From contig CAWJHN010000004.1 of NCBI GenBank assembly GCA_963842725.1, forward strand, positions 1,860,001 to 1,924,000: a stretch of 64,000 nt of DNA, read 5' to 3'. The DNA is from UBA10649 sp963842725 (GTDB taxonomy: Bacteria; Actinomycetota; Actinomycetes; S36-B12). Below are positions 18,923-27,108 of this stretch, in pieces. Position numbers and translations under genes: made by a program. Each line of letters opens with the position of its first letter. The first letter of the stretch is position 1. The notes beneath the pieces are model-generated. The model searched no databases. It was given only the letters and a program-made list of their open reading frames with translations, and was not told where the DNA came from.

Positions 18923-20461
18923 TCAGTCGGGGAAGGGCCACGCGCCGTCCGCGGTGTTCCAGTCATAGGACTGCTCGCGCCCGGCCAGCCTCCATCGGGC
19001 CGGAGTCACGCTCGTCGTCCAGTCCAGTGGTTCGGCCAGGGGCTGCGGCTGAGCGGCCAGGGTGAAGGCGTCGCGCAGCGCTGAAGCCACCGCGGGGGTG
19101 CGCGAGGCAGGGTCGATCGAGACGAAAGCGGGAGTTCCGCTGGCGGCCAGCAGGTGCAGCCACTGCACGCTCTGCCGCCAGGGCAGACCGGCGGTGATCG
19201 GAGCGACATCGGCGTCCACCGCGTAGAGCGCGCCGTGCTGGGCGGCCCGGAAGGCCAAGGTGTTCACCACCATCCGGCGGGTCCGGTTCCAGGTGAACCC
19301 CGAGGCGTCGTCACCGATCCGCTGCAGCTCCACGTGGCCGGCCGCGAGGTGGCCGAACGTGTTGCACCCGATCACCAGCGCCTCTCCGCTGGCCTCGGCG
19401 ATCAGCTGGTAGAGGTCGGTGATCACCTCGGCCGTGGTGCGCGAGCGGTCGGCGAAGGCCCATCCGTCGTCGGTGATCGCGGCGCCCATGTGTATGCCCC
19501 ACCGGCCGAGCAGGTCCCACACGGTGAAGTCGTGCTTGATCATCGAGTAGCCCCAGCCGGTGATCCGGGCCAGCTGCTCACGGATGCTCCTCGCCACCTC
19601 AGGGATCGTGGGGTCGAGCGCGCCGCCGCCGCGGGCGAGGCGCCAGCGGTCGCGGTGCTCGGGGAGCGGGGTCAACGGCCGGTACCAGAGCCCGGGCCGG
19701 ACCCCGTTGGCCCGCAGGCGCTCCGCCAGATCGCCCATGTGCCCGTAGCGGTTGTTGCCGATCCACGGGCCGTGCCCGAGCCCGCCGCTCGACCAGCCGT
19801 CGTCGATCATGCAGTACGGCCGGTTGGCGGGATCGGGGGAGTTGGCCGCGACGAAGTCGGCCAGACCGAGGATCACCCGCCGGTCGGCCCGGCCGAGGGC
19901 GAAGTGCCAGTCGTTGGCGCCGTAGACCGGGTGGTCGGGCAGCCGCGGGTGCGGGCTCATCGCGCGGCAGAGCCGCTGCTGCACGGCGAACGCGCTCTCG
20001 CCGTCCGCGCCCTGGACCGTCACCACGTCGGCCAGGTGCAGGGTGCGCTCGCCGAGCCTGATCGGTGAGCCGCCGTTGCGCACGTCCGCCCACAGCGAGA
20101 TGCCGGCCCGGTCTGCGGTCCAGAAGCACAGGGCGCCGGGGTTCACGGCCACGCCGTAGCCGGCGGCCCGAGTGCCGTCGTCGGTCAGGAAGGACCAGGG
20201 CATCACCCGCTCCGCCTGCTCGGGGAACCAGCCGAGGTCGCCGTAGGAGCGCTCCCAGGCGTCGCTCAGGTAGCGGACGCCGCCGCCCAGATCGCCGTGC
20301 CAGCGCAGCATGACCCGGCTCACCGGTGCGGTTCCGCTCAGGGTGAGCCGCAGCGCGCCGTCCACGGGGGTGGCCTCCAGGGCCAGCCGGTCGTCGTCCA
20401 GCGGCACCGGGGTGTCACCCTCGAAGGCGGCGACCAGGTCCGGCGTCCGCAGGATGTCCAC
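18923..20461 (-). CDS. Clan-D glycoside hydrolase (alpha-galactosidase/GH36-like)
   Basis: 512 residues, no signal peptide, so cytoplasmic. A N-terminal beta-sandwich (about 1-165) precedes a TIM barrel that begins G-A-N-D-W-H and has M-I-D-D-G-W near 225. The likely nucleophile Asp lies in M-I-K-H-D-F near 307, and the likely acid/base Asp in R-I-G-D-D-A-S near 383; this matches the K-x-D and late Asp of GH27/GH36 enzymes. It lies next to the sugar ABC importer on the opposite strand and would hydrolyse the imported alpha-glycoside. Standard GH36 enzymes are longer (about 700 residues), so this is a compact or divergent subgroup and the sugar specificity is not settled. Confidence 0.5.
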   Translation of the reverse strand: MDILRTPDLVAAFEGDTPVPLDDDRLALEATPVDGALRLTLSGTAPVSRVMLRWHGDLGGGVRYLSDAWERSYGDLGWFPEQAERVMPWSFLTDDGTRAAGYGVAVNPGALCFWTADRAGISLWADVRNGGSPIRLGERTLHLADVVTVQGADGESAFAVQQRLCRAMSPHPRLPDHPVYGANDWHFALGRADRRVILGLADFVAANSPDPANRPYCMIDDGWSSGGLGHGPWIGNNRYGHMGDLAERLRANGVRPGLWYRPLTPLPEHRDRWRLARGGGALDPTIPEVARSIREQLARITGWGYSMIKHDFTVWDLLGRWGIHMGAAITDDGWAFADRSRTTAEVITDLYQLIAEASGEALVIGCNTFGHLAAGHVELQRIGDDASGFTWNRTRRMVVNTLAFRAAQHGALYAVDADVAPITAGLPWRQSVQWLHLLAASGTPAFVSIDPASRTPAVASALRDAFTLAAQPQPLAEPLDWTTSVTPARWRLAGREQSYDWNTADGAWPFPD

Positions 20462-20488
20462 CTCGCGAGATTAGCCGGGGCCGGCGGG

Positions 20489-21724
20489 TCATCCCGGCGT
20501 CGGCGCCTCGGCGTGGGCGATGTGGCCGAGCTCGCGCCAGATGGCGGCCAGGATCAGCGCCGAGCCGACGAAGCCGAACCAGAACGGCCCGGTGATCCCC
20601 CATTGGCGGGCGATCAGGCCACCGATCGCGCCGCCGACCACCATGCCGCCGATCACCCCGATCATGTAGACGCTGCCCACCCGACCCTGGAAGTCGGCCG
20701 GCACGGCGCGCTGGCGCACCGCGGTCGAGGTGGTGCCCCAGATGAACGCGTGGGCGCCGAACACGAACATGACGGCCAGCGCCACCGCGGGGGTGGTGGT
20801 CAGGGCGAGGGCGAGATGGGTGAGGGTCTCGATCACCAGGCCACCGCGCATGATGTTCGCCAGGCTCACCCGGCGTTCCAGCCAGCCGTAGCCGGCGGTG
20901 CCCACGAGCCCACCGAGCGCGGAGGCTGTGGTCAGCAGACCGAAGCCCACCTCGCCCATCTGCAGTCGGTTGAGGGCGTAGAGGACCAGCACCGACCAGG
21001 CAGCCCCGAAGGTGATGTTGAAGGTGACGATGGTCAGCGCCAGGGTGCGCACGGCGCGGTGCCGCCACAGCCAGCGCAGGCCTTCGCCGATCTCCTGGCG
21101 CACCTGGGTCTTGCGGTGTTCGACGCCGGGCGGGGGAAGCCGGAGCCGTGCGATCAGGACGGCGCCGAGCGTCACGCAGCCGGCCTGGACCGCGAACGGC
21201 GTCGCCATCCCGGCGGCGAACAGGAACGCCCCGATCGGGGGCCCCGCCAACTGGTTGGCCGTGATGTAGCCCGACAGCAGGCGGGCATTGGCGATGCCGA
21301 GGTCCTGCGGTGCGACGATCATCGGGGTGAGGGTGTGCGCGGTGACGTCCTCGAAGGTCTCGGCCAGGCCGAGGGCGAACATCGCGGCGAGAGTGAGCCC
21401 GATGCTCACCCGCCCGGTCACGATGGTCAGGGTCAGCACAGCCAGGACGGCGACCCGGGCCAGGTTGGCGGCGATCATGATCCGGCGCCGGTCGAGCCGG
21501 TCGGCGATCACCCCGGCGTACAGGCCGGTGAGCAGCCAGGGGAGCTGCTGGAGCAGGCCGGCCATGGCGACCAGGAGCGGGTCGTGGGTCTGGGCGGCGA
21601 TCAGCAGCGGGCCGGCGGCCAGGGCGATCCCGTCACCGACGTTGGTGGTCCAGGCCGCGGCGAGCAGCCACCGGAAGTCCCTGCCGAGCCGATGCGGGGC
21701 GATCACCTCGGCGAGTCTGGACAC
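20489..21724 (-). CDS. MFS transporter (EntS/MFS_3-like exporter)
   Basis: 411 residues from GTG 21724. Eleven or twelve hydrophobic helices are visible, with the MFS loop-2 signature variant G-V-I-A-D-R-L-D-R-R-R near residue 70, and a central cytoplasmic loop (about 195-220) dividing two six-helix halves. The sequence resembles the enterobactin-exporter branch, which in actinomycetes includes many drug and metabolite efflux pumps. It is 27 bases from the glycosidase and in the same direction, so both could share a transcript. Substrate unknown. Confidence 0.5.
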   Translation of the reverse strand: MSRLAEVIAPHRLGRDFRWLLAAAWTTNVGDGIALAAGPLLIAAQTHDPLLVAMAGLLQQLPWLLTGLYAGVIADRLDRRRIMIAANLARVAVLAVLTLTIVTGRVSIGLTLAAMFALGLAETFEDVTAHTLTPMIVAPQDLGIANARLLSGYITANQLAGPPIGAFLFAAGMATPFAVQAGCVTLGAVLIARLRLPPPGVEHRKTQVRQEIGEGLRWLWRHRAVRTLALTIVTFNITFGAAWSVLVLYALNRLQMGEVGFGLLTTASALGGLVGTAGYGWLERRVSLANIMRGGLVIETLTHLALALTTTPAVALAVMFVFGAHAFIWGTTSTAVRQRAVPADFQGRVGSVYMIGVIGGMVVGGAIGGLIARQWGITGPFWFGFVGSALILAAIWRELGHIAHAEAPTPG

Positions 21725-21735
21725 GACTGCCGAGG

Positions 21736-22191
21736 CTACCCGGGCGGCGACGTCGCGTCGTCCGCGTTTCTCGGCGGCCCAGGCGGGTCACCGGCGGCGG
21801 CGGACTCCACGATCGCCACACCTCTGCGCTGCGCTGCCGCGGCCAGACGAGCATCGAACGTGGCGATCTGCGCTGCGTGGTGTTCAGCGGTCAGCAGGAC
21901 GGCGCAGTCAGGCAGTTTCAGCCCGGTAGCCACCCTCAGGTGAGCGAGCGCCTCGGCGGCGCCCTGGGGGAGTGGGAGCTCGGCGATGCCCAGGCGAGCG
22001 AGGGCGTTCACGGCCCTGGCGGCCTCGATCGGGCCGCTTCGTGCGGGGCCGACCAGCAGTTCGGCCACCGTGATCACGCTGGCGGCCCACTCCTGGTCGG
22101 CATGAACCTGAAGGATCTCTCCTGCCTGCTCGTGATGGAGGTCGGCCGAGGCGAAGTAGGCCACGAGCACATTCGCGTCCAGCACGATCAC
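21736..22191 (-). CDS. PIN-domain ribonuclease toxin (VapC-like)
   Basis: 151 residues. The PIN acidic residues are present: Asp in V-L-D-A-N-V (near 5), Glu in V-A-E-L-L-V (near 44), and Asp in L-P-D-C-A-V (near 95) and T-F-D-A-R-L (near 113). These chelate Mg2+ for RNA cleavage. The last 25 residues are Pro/Gly-rich and unlike the family core. The start overlaps the stop of the preceding small gene (ATGA), the usual toxin-antitoxin layout. Confidence 0.5.
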   Translation of the reverse strand: MIVLDANVLVAYFASADLHHEQAGEILQVHADQEWAASVITVAELLVGPARSGPIEAARAVNALARLGIAELPLPQGAAEALAHLRVATGLKLPDCAVLLTAEHHAAQIATFDARLAAAAQRRGVAIVESAAAGDPPGPPRNADDATSPPG

Positions 22192-22433
22192 GCGGGCCAG
22201 TCCTCACGGAGTTGCTCGAGGTACCCCTGCGGGTAGCAGGCGGAGAGCGACCCGTGGAGTTGGAGGATGGCTTCCAGCCGGGCCTCCACGACGGACCGCT
22301 GTTCCTCGACGACGTGTTGACGGCCGGCCTGAACCAGTCTCAGCAGTAGTCGCGTGCGGGACCCTGCTTCCTCGGGCCAGCGGGCGGCGGCGATGTCGAG
22401 CGCGGCAGCGACGTCGTCCGTCTCAGTGATCAT
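22188..22433 (-). CDS. Putative antitoxin of the PIN toxin
   Basis: 81 residues from ATG 22433. It is acidic and predicted helical (E-T-D-D-V-A-A-A-L-D-I-A-A near the N-terminus) and ends in R-E-D-W-P-A, the type of C-terminal tail that can wrap a PIN protein. No clear ribbon-helix-helix or AbrB motif is visible, so the antitoxin role rests on size, position and the overlap with the toxin. A GTG at 22457 would add eight residues. An inverted repeat lies just upstream. Confidence 0.5.
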   Translation of the reverse strand: MITETDDVAAALDIAAARWPEEAGSRTRLLLRLVQAGRQHVVEEQRSVVEARLEAILQLHGSLSACYPQGYLEQLREDWPA

Positions 22434-22463
22434 GTGGCGCGGTCGCGCGGTGGGCACGATGAA

Positions 22464-22492
22464 GTGTAACACCAAGCTCGTCGGTGTTGCAC
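22464..22492. promoter_or_regulatory. Inverted repeat between the toxin pair and argG
   Basis: GTGTAACACC (22464-22473) and GGTGTTGCAC (22483-22492) form a ten-base inverted repeat with one mismatch and a nine-base spacer. It overlaps a TACACT that could be the -10 element of the leftward toxin-antitoxin transcript. It is a candidate autoregulatory operator of the pair. It could equally act on argG, whose start is 39 bases to the right. Confidence 0.5.
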
Positions 22493-22530
22493 CGCCGCGG
22501 TCAGGGGTGCGTGGCCAGTAGGCTGACCGG

Positions 22531-23952
22531 GTGTCCAAAGTCCTCACCAGCCTGCCCAAGGGCGAACGTGTCGGCATCGCCTTCTCGGGCGGTCTCGACA
22601 CCTCCGTCGCCGTCGCCTGGATGCGCGAGCACGGTGCCATTCCCTGCACCTACAGTGCCGACCTCGGTCAGTACGACGAGGACGACATGTCCACGCTGCC
22701 CGACCGGGCGAAGGAGTACGGCGCCGAGATCGCGCGCCTGGTCGACTGCCGCGAGGCGTTGGTGGAGGAAGGGCTGGCCGCGCTGACCTGCGGCGCCTTC
22801 CACATCCGCTCGGCGGGCAAGGCCTACTTCAACACCACTCCGCTCGGCCGCGCGGTCACCGGCACTCTGCTGGTGCGGGCCATGCGCGAGGACGACGTCG
22901 ACATCTGGGGCGACGGGTCCACCTTCAAGGGCAACGACATCGAACGGTTCTACCGCTACGGGTTGTTGGCCAACCCCGGCCTGCGGATCTACAAGCCGTG
23001 GCTGGACGCCGACTTCGTCACCGAGCTCGGCGGGCGGACGGAGATGTCCACCTGGCTGGCCGCGCGTGACCTGCCCTACCGCGCCTCGGTGGAGAAGGCC
23101 TACTCCACGGACGCCAACATCTGGGGTGCCACGCACGAGGCCAAGCGCCTGGAGCACCTGGACGCCTCGATGGAGATCGTCGAGCCGATCATGGGTGTGA
23201 AGTTCTGGGATCCGGCGGTCGAGATCCTCACCGAGGACGTCACGCTCGAGTTCGTGCAGGGGCGGCCGGTGTCGATCAACGGCCGGCAGTTCGCCTCCGA
23301 CGTCGACCTGGTGCACGAGGCCAACGTGATCGGCGGCCGGCACGGGCTGGGTATGTCCGACCAGATCGAGAACCGGATCATCGAGGCCAAGAGCCGGGGC
23401 ATCTACGAGGCGCCGGGGATGGCGCTGCTGTTCATCGCCTACGAGCGGCTGCTGAACGCCGTCCACAACGAGGACACGATCGCCAACTACTACGCCGAGG
23501 GGCGCCGGCTGGGCCGGTTGCTCTACGAGGGGCGCTGGCTCGACCCGCAGGCGTTGATGCTGCGCGAGTCGCTGCAGCGCTGGGTCGGCTCGGCGGTGAC
23601 CGGGTCGGTGACCCTGCGCCTGCGCCGGGGTGAGGACTACACGGTGGTCGACACCCGCGGCCCGGCGCTGAGCTACCACCCGGACCGGCTCTCGATGGAG
23701 CGCACCGAGGACGCCGCGTTCGGCCCGCTGGACCGGATCGGCCAGCTGACCATGCGCAACCTCGACATCGCCGACTCGCGGGCCAAGCTCGAGATGTACG
23801 CCGCGCAGGGTCAACTGGGTGGGCACGCCGCGCTGATCGGGGAGATCGAGGCCGGCGGGGCCGACGAGATCGCGGAGCTGGGCCGCGACGTGGAGGACCA
23901 GCCGGACGACGTGCTGGTCGACCAGGCCTCCTTCGACTTCGGCGCCGACTGA
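22531..23952 (+). CDS. argG: Argininosuccinate synthase
   Basis: 473 residues from GTG 22531. It joins citrulline and aspartate using ATP (to AMP and PPi), the penultimate step of arginine synthesis. The N-type ATP pyrophosphatase loop S-G-G-L-D-T-S is near residue 20, with Y-S-A-D-L-G-Q near 52, G-D-G-S-T-F-K-G-N-D near 130 and E-L-G-G-R-T-E-M-S near 170. This is the longer ArgG subtype (E. coli-like, about 450 residues), not the 400-residue type most common in actinobacterial arg operons. No other arg gene is near, so it is an isolated locus beside a toxin pair. Confidence 0.5.
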   Translation: MSKVLTSLPKGERVGIAFSGGLDTSVAVAWMREHGAIPCTYSADLGQYDEDDMSTLPDRAKEYGAEIARLVDCREALVEEGLAALTCGAFHIRSAGKAYFNTTPLGRAVTGTLLVRAMREDDVDIWGDGSTFKGNDIERFYRYGLLANPGLRIYKPWLDADFVTELGGRTEMSTWLAARDLPYRASVEKAYSTDANIWGATHEAKRLEHLDASMEIVEPIMGVKFWDPAVEILTEDVTLEFVQGRPVSINGRQFASDVDLVHEANVIGGRHGLGMSDQIENRIIEAKSRGIYEAPGMALLFIAYERLLNAVHNEDTIANYYAEGRRLGRLLYEGRWLDPQALMLRESLQRWVGSAVTGSVTLRLRRGEDYTVVDTRGPALSYHPDRLSMERTEDAAFGPLDRIGQLTMRNLDIADSRAKLEMYAAQGQLGGHAALIGEIEAGGADEIAELGRDVEDQPDDVLVDQASFDFGAD

Positions 23953-23989
23953 CCCGACGTCCGCAGAGCATGGGCGGAGGTCGAACCGG

Positions 23990-25296
23990 GTGCTGACGGC
24001 TGATCGGGCGTGGGACGGCGCGGCTCGGGTCGCGGGAGGGCTGGCCGCACGCGGCGTGCGTCGCCGGGTGATCGGGCGGTCTTCGTCGCCACGCCGTCCG
24101 AGGACCTGGTCGTCGGGGTGCTCGGCGCGGCGGCGGGCGGCGTCGTCCCTGTGGTGCTCAATCCGAACCTGCTGCTGCATGAACGCGACGCATTGACCCA
24201 CGACGCCGATCCGGTGCTGGTTCTCGGCGATGGTGAGCTGGCCGGGCTGCTCGAGTCGAAACCGGCGGCCATCGCCGAGGTCCCTCTGGTGCGCCCGATG
24301 CACTACACGTCGGGGACCTCGGGCCGGCCGAAGGGGGTGTTCGGCGGGGTGCTGGAGATCGACGCAGCCCGAGCGGCGGTGGCCGACGAGCGCGAGGTGT
24401 GGCAGTTCGGGCCGGACGACGCGTACGTGGCGGCCGGGCCGCTCTACCACTCGGCGCCGCTGCGGTTCGCGATCGGCACCCTTCTGGCGGGTGGCACCGT
24501 GCGGGTGCTGCCCCGGTGGTCGGCGGAGGCCTTCGCCGTCTCGCTCGCGGAGGGAGCGACGACGACGTTCATCGCCCCGACACCCCTGCAGCGGCTGCTG
24601 AACGCGGTGGGGGACGGTTCGATCTCGTTGGACCCGAGCGGATTCCGGCTCCTCGCGCACGCCGGGGCGCCCTGCCCGCATCCGGTCAAGGAGCGGGCGA
24701 TCGAGGTGTTCCCCGCCGGGTCGGTGTGGGAGTTCTACGGCTCGACCGAGGGACAGTTCACCGCCTGCCCGAGCGCGGACTGGCAGGCGCGGCCGGGGAC
24801 GGTCGGCCGGGCCCGGCCGGGCCGGGAGATCAGGGTGGACGACGCCGACGTGATCTGGTGCCGACCGCCCGAGCATGCGCGATTCACTTACTGGCGCAAC
24901 CAGTCCGCGACGGACGCGGCGTGGGACGGCGAGTGGTTCACCGTCGGCGACCTCGGCTACACCGACGACGACGGATACCTGTGGATCGAGTCCCGCCGGG
25001 AAGATCTGATCATCACAGGCGGAGTGAACGTCTATCCGGTGGAGGTCGAGCAGGCCTTGTCCCGGTTGCCGGGCCTGCGGGAGCTGGCGGTGTTCGGCGT
25101 CCCGGATACCGAGTGGGGGCAGCGGGTCTGCGCTGCAGCGGTGGGTGCGATCGAGCCCGGTGACGTGCACGCGTTCGCCGAGCGGGTGCTGTCCGGCTAC
25201 AAGCGGCCGAAGTCGGTGTACGTGGTGGACGAACTGCCCGTCTCCGCCAATGGCAAGGTCCTGCGCCGCCGTCTCACCGAGCTCTTCACCCCCTGA
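23990..25296 (+). CDS. AMP-binding acyl-CoA/fatty-acid ligase (frameshifted near its start)
   Basis: About 435 residues when corrected. It activates a carboxylic acid as acyl-AMP, then transfers it to CoA. Seen: Y-T-S-G-T-S-G-R-P-K-G near 105, Y-G-S-T-E-G near 250, G-D-L-G-Y near 320, R-E-D-L-I-I-T-G-G-V-N-V-Y-P near 337, and the C-terminal catalytic Lys in S-A-N-G-K-V-L. One missing C near 24067 shifts the frame between V-A-G-G-L-A-A-R-G-V-R and G-D-R-A-V-F-V. The protein is about 60-100 residues shorter than typical ligases, mostly at the N-terminus. It converges on the thioesterase gene. Confidence 0.5.
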
Positions 25297-25308
25297 GCCC
25301 GCCCCGGC

Positions 25309-25794
25309 TCAGCGGGTTCGGCGGATGTGCAACTGCTTGCGTACCCGGGCCACCACCGTGCCGTCGTCGGTGACGACGTCCGTGGTGAACCAGCGGAGCA
25401 CCTTCGTGCCGTCGTCCGCGGCCTCGCGCACCTCGTCGAGGACGTCGTCGGTGACGTCGAACCGCGCGGTGACGGCGGTTCTGGCGGGGCGGACGAACTC
25501 GATCTCGCCAGCCTTGTCCCAGACCACGTACCCCGGACCGAGGTTGTGCATCATCAGGAGCATCCAGAACGGGTCGGTCATCGCGAACAACGATCCGCCG
25601 AACTGCGTGCCGACATAGTTCGTGGTGAACGGTGTGCGCCGCAGCCGGACCCGGGCATGGCGGAAGTCATGGCTGATCTCCTGCACGTGAATCCCGGCGA
25701 AGAGCAGCGGAGGCCAGAGGTTCAGCAGCCGCCGAAGCCCGGGCCCGGTGGTGGCCAGCCCTTTGATCCGCCCCACCCGCTGCGTACTGCTCAC
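25309..25794 (-). CDS. DUF4442-type hot-dog thioesterase
   Basis: 161 residues from GTG 25794; an upstream GTG at 25821 is also possible. Sequence features of the DUF4442/YiiD-C hot-dog fold are visible: N-Y-V-G-T-Q-F-G-G-S-L-F near 75, followed by D-P-F-W-M, with the hydrophobic central helix and a strand rich in V-x-A-R-F-D. Such enzymes hydrolyse acyl-CoA. Lying convergent to an acyl-CoA ligase, it may balance the same acyl pool. Substrate unknown. Confidence 0.5.
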   Translation of the reverse strand: MSSTQRVGRIKGLATTGPGLRRLLNLWPPLLFAGIHVQEISHDFRHARVRLRRTPFTTNYVGTQFGGSLFAMTDPFWMLLMMHNLGPGYVVWDKAGEIEFVRPARTAVTARFDVTDDVLDEVREAADDGTKVLRWFTTDVVTDDGTVVARVRKQLHIRRTR

Positions 25795-25832
25795 CGGCCT
25801 CACGCTACCCAACCCGACCACGCTCGGTGCCG

Positions 25833-26999
25833 TCAGCCGGCCTCACCCGGCAGGGCAGGCATGGCTGCCAGGGTGAAGGCCGCGTCGGCCTGCGACCCAT
25901 GGGTACCGAGGCCACGCAGCTTGACCGGCCCCGTGGTGTCCGCCGGAAGAGACCAGATCACCTGGACCTTCACGCTCTGGCGGGACCGGATGATCTCCAA
26001 CGGTGCCACCACGGGGGCGAAGGGGCGACCGTCGACCACCAGGCGGAAGGAGCCCTCAGTCAGGTTGCCCTGATCCGTCCCTGAACAGCCGTTGCTCCCC
26101 TTGACCGACCCGGTGGTGATCACGCCGTCCACCACCAGCCATCGGGTCCCCGCGGCGGCGCGGTTGGAGACCGTCGCACCCCCGCGGTTGCGCAGTTCCT
26201 TCGGCAGGTCGAGGGTGACCGAGGCGGAGTCCGCGGTCAGGGTCCACGTCACCGGGCAGGTCGCCACATTCGACCCGGTGAAGCTCAGGGGTGCCGGCGG
26301 CTTCAGCGCGATCGGATACGGCATCGCCGGGACAGCTGCAGCCAGGACCGGAATCGTCACCGGGACGGTCTGCGTCGAGTAGCGCAACGCCAGCCGGTCG
26401 GGCGGCACGTCCCCCAGCAGCCTGAACCCGAACTCGCGCTCACTGGTGTCCTGCGCCTTCACCCACTGCGTGAAATCGCCGCTGCGGTTCACCCGTTCTG
26501 CGCTCACCGGGGTGCCCCCGCCCACCAGGGTCAGCCCATCGTCGGCGAAGCCCACCTGGTCGTTAGGGTCCTTGTTGGCCACCTGAAGGGTCACGTACAG
26601 GTACCGGGCGTCGGGGTCGCCGGCGGTCGCCCCGGTCTTGCCCCACTCGTCGAAGGCGAGATTCGTCAGCGTCGCCTTCATGATCGTGATGTGCAGATGC
26701 CCGTAGTCGCCTGATCCGTAGGGGCTGGTCAGGGCCCCGAGTGCGACCGGGCTCGCGCCGGCGACCACCGTGGCGCTCGCGGACTCGGCGGTGGGTTCAG
26801 TCGCGGTGTCGGTGCTGGTGGGATTGGAGGCGACCACGGCCACGGGGCTCTGGTTGCTGCTCAGGCCCACCGACCCGGGCACCAGATCCTTGGACGCGCC
26901 GCCGCAGGCCGTGAGCAGCAGCCCGGTGAGCAGCACTGCGCCGCTTCGGGCCAGGTGCGGTGCCGCATGCGGCGCTCGGTCGGATCGACTCCATGTCAT
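25833..26999 (-). CDS. Secreted lipoprotein of unknown function
   Basis: 388 residues from ATG 26999, chosen because GGAG lies six bases upstream. The signal peptide ends in L-L-T-A-C-G-G (lipobox Cys near 32), then a Ser/Thr/Ala-rich stalk (about 40-85) leads to a beta-rich extracellular region of two halves. The first (about 90-220) looks like a DUF4352-type immunoglobulin-like domain (Y-V-T-L-Q-V-A-N-K). The second resembles a repeat of the same fold. It follows the kinase gene in the same direction after 109 bases and may be the sensor or output partner of that cassette; this is inferred from position only. Confidence 0.5.
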   Translation of the reverse strand: MTWSRSDRAPHAAPHLARSGAVLLTGLLLTACGGASKDLVPGSVGLSSNQSPVAVVASNPTSTDTATEPTAESASATVVAGASPVALGALTSPYGSGDYGHLHITIMKATLTNLAFDEWGKTGATAGDPDARYLYVTLQVANKDPNDQVGFADDGLTLVGGGTPVSAERVNRSGDFTQWVKAQDTSEREFGFRLLGDVPPDRLALRYSTQTVPVTIPVLAAAVPAMPYPIALKPPAPLSFTGSNVATCPVTWTLTADSASVTLDLPKELRNRGGATVSNRAAAGTRWLVVDGVITTGSVKGSNGCSGTDQGNLTEGSFRLVVDGRPFAPVVAPLEIIRSRQSVKVQVIWSLPADTTGPVKLRGLGTHGSQADAAFTLAAMPALPGEAG

Positions 27000-27108
27000 G
27001 GCCATCTCCTGTCGTTCGGACACCCTGGGTGGTGTCGGCACCAATGAGTCGTGCCGTCGACCGGGAATGTTCCCGGACGGTGCGCCCTTTCTGCCGCGGC
27101 GTCGCGCA

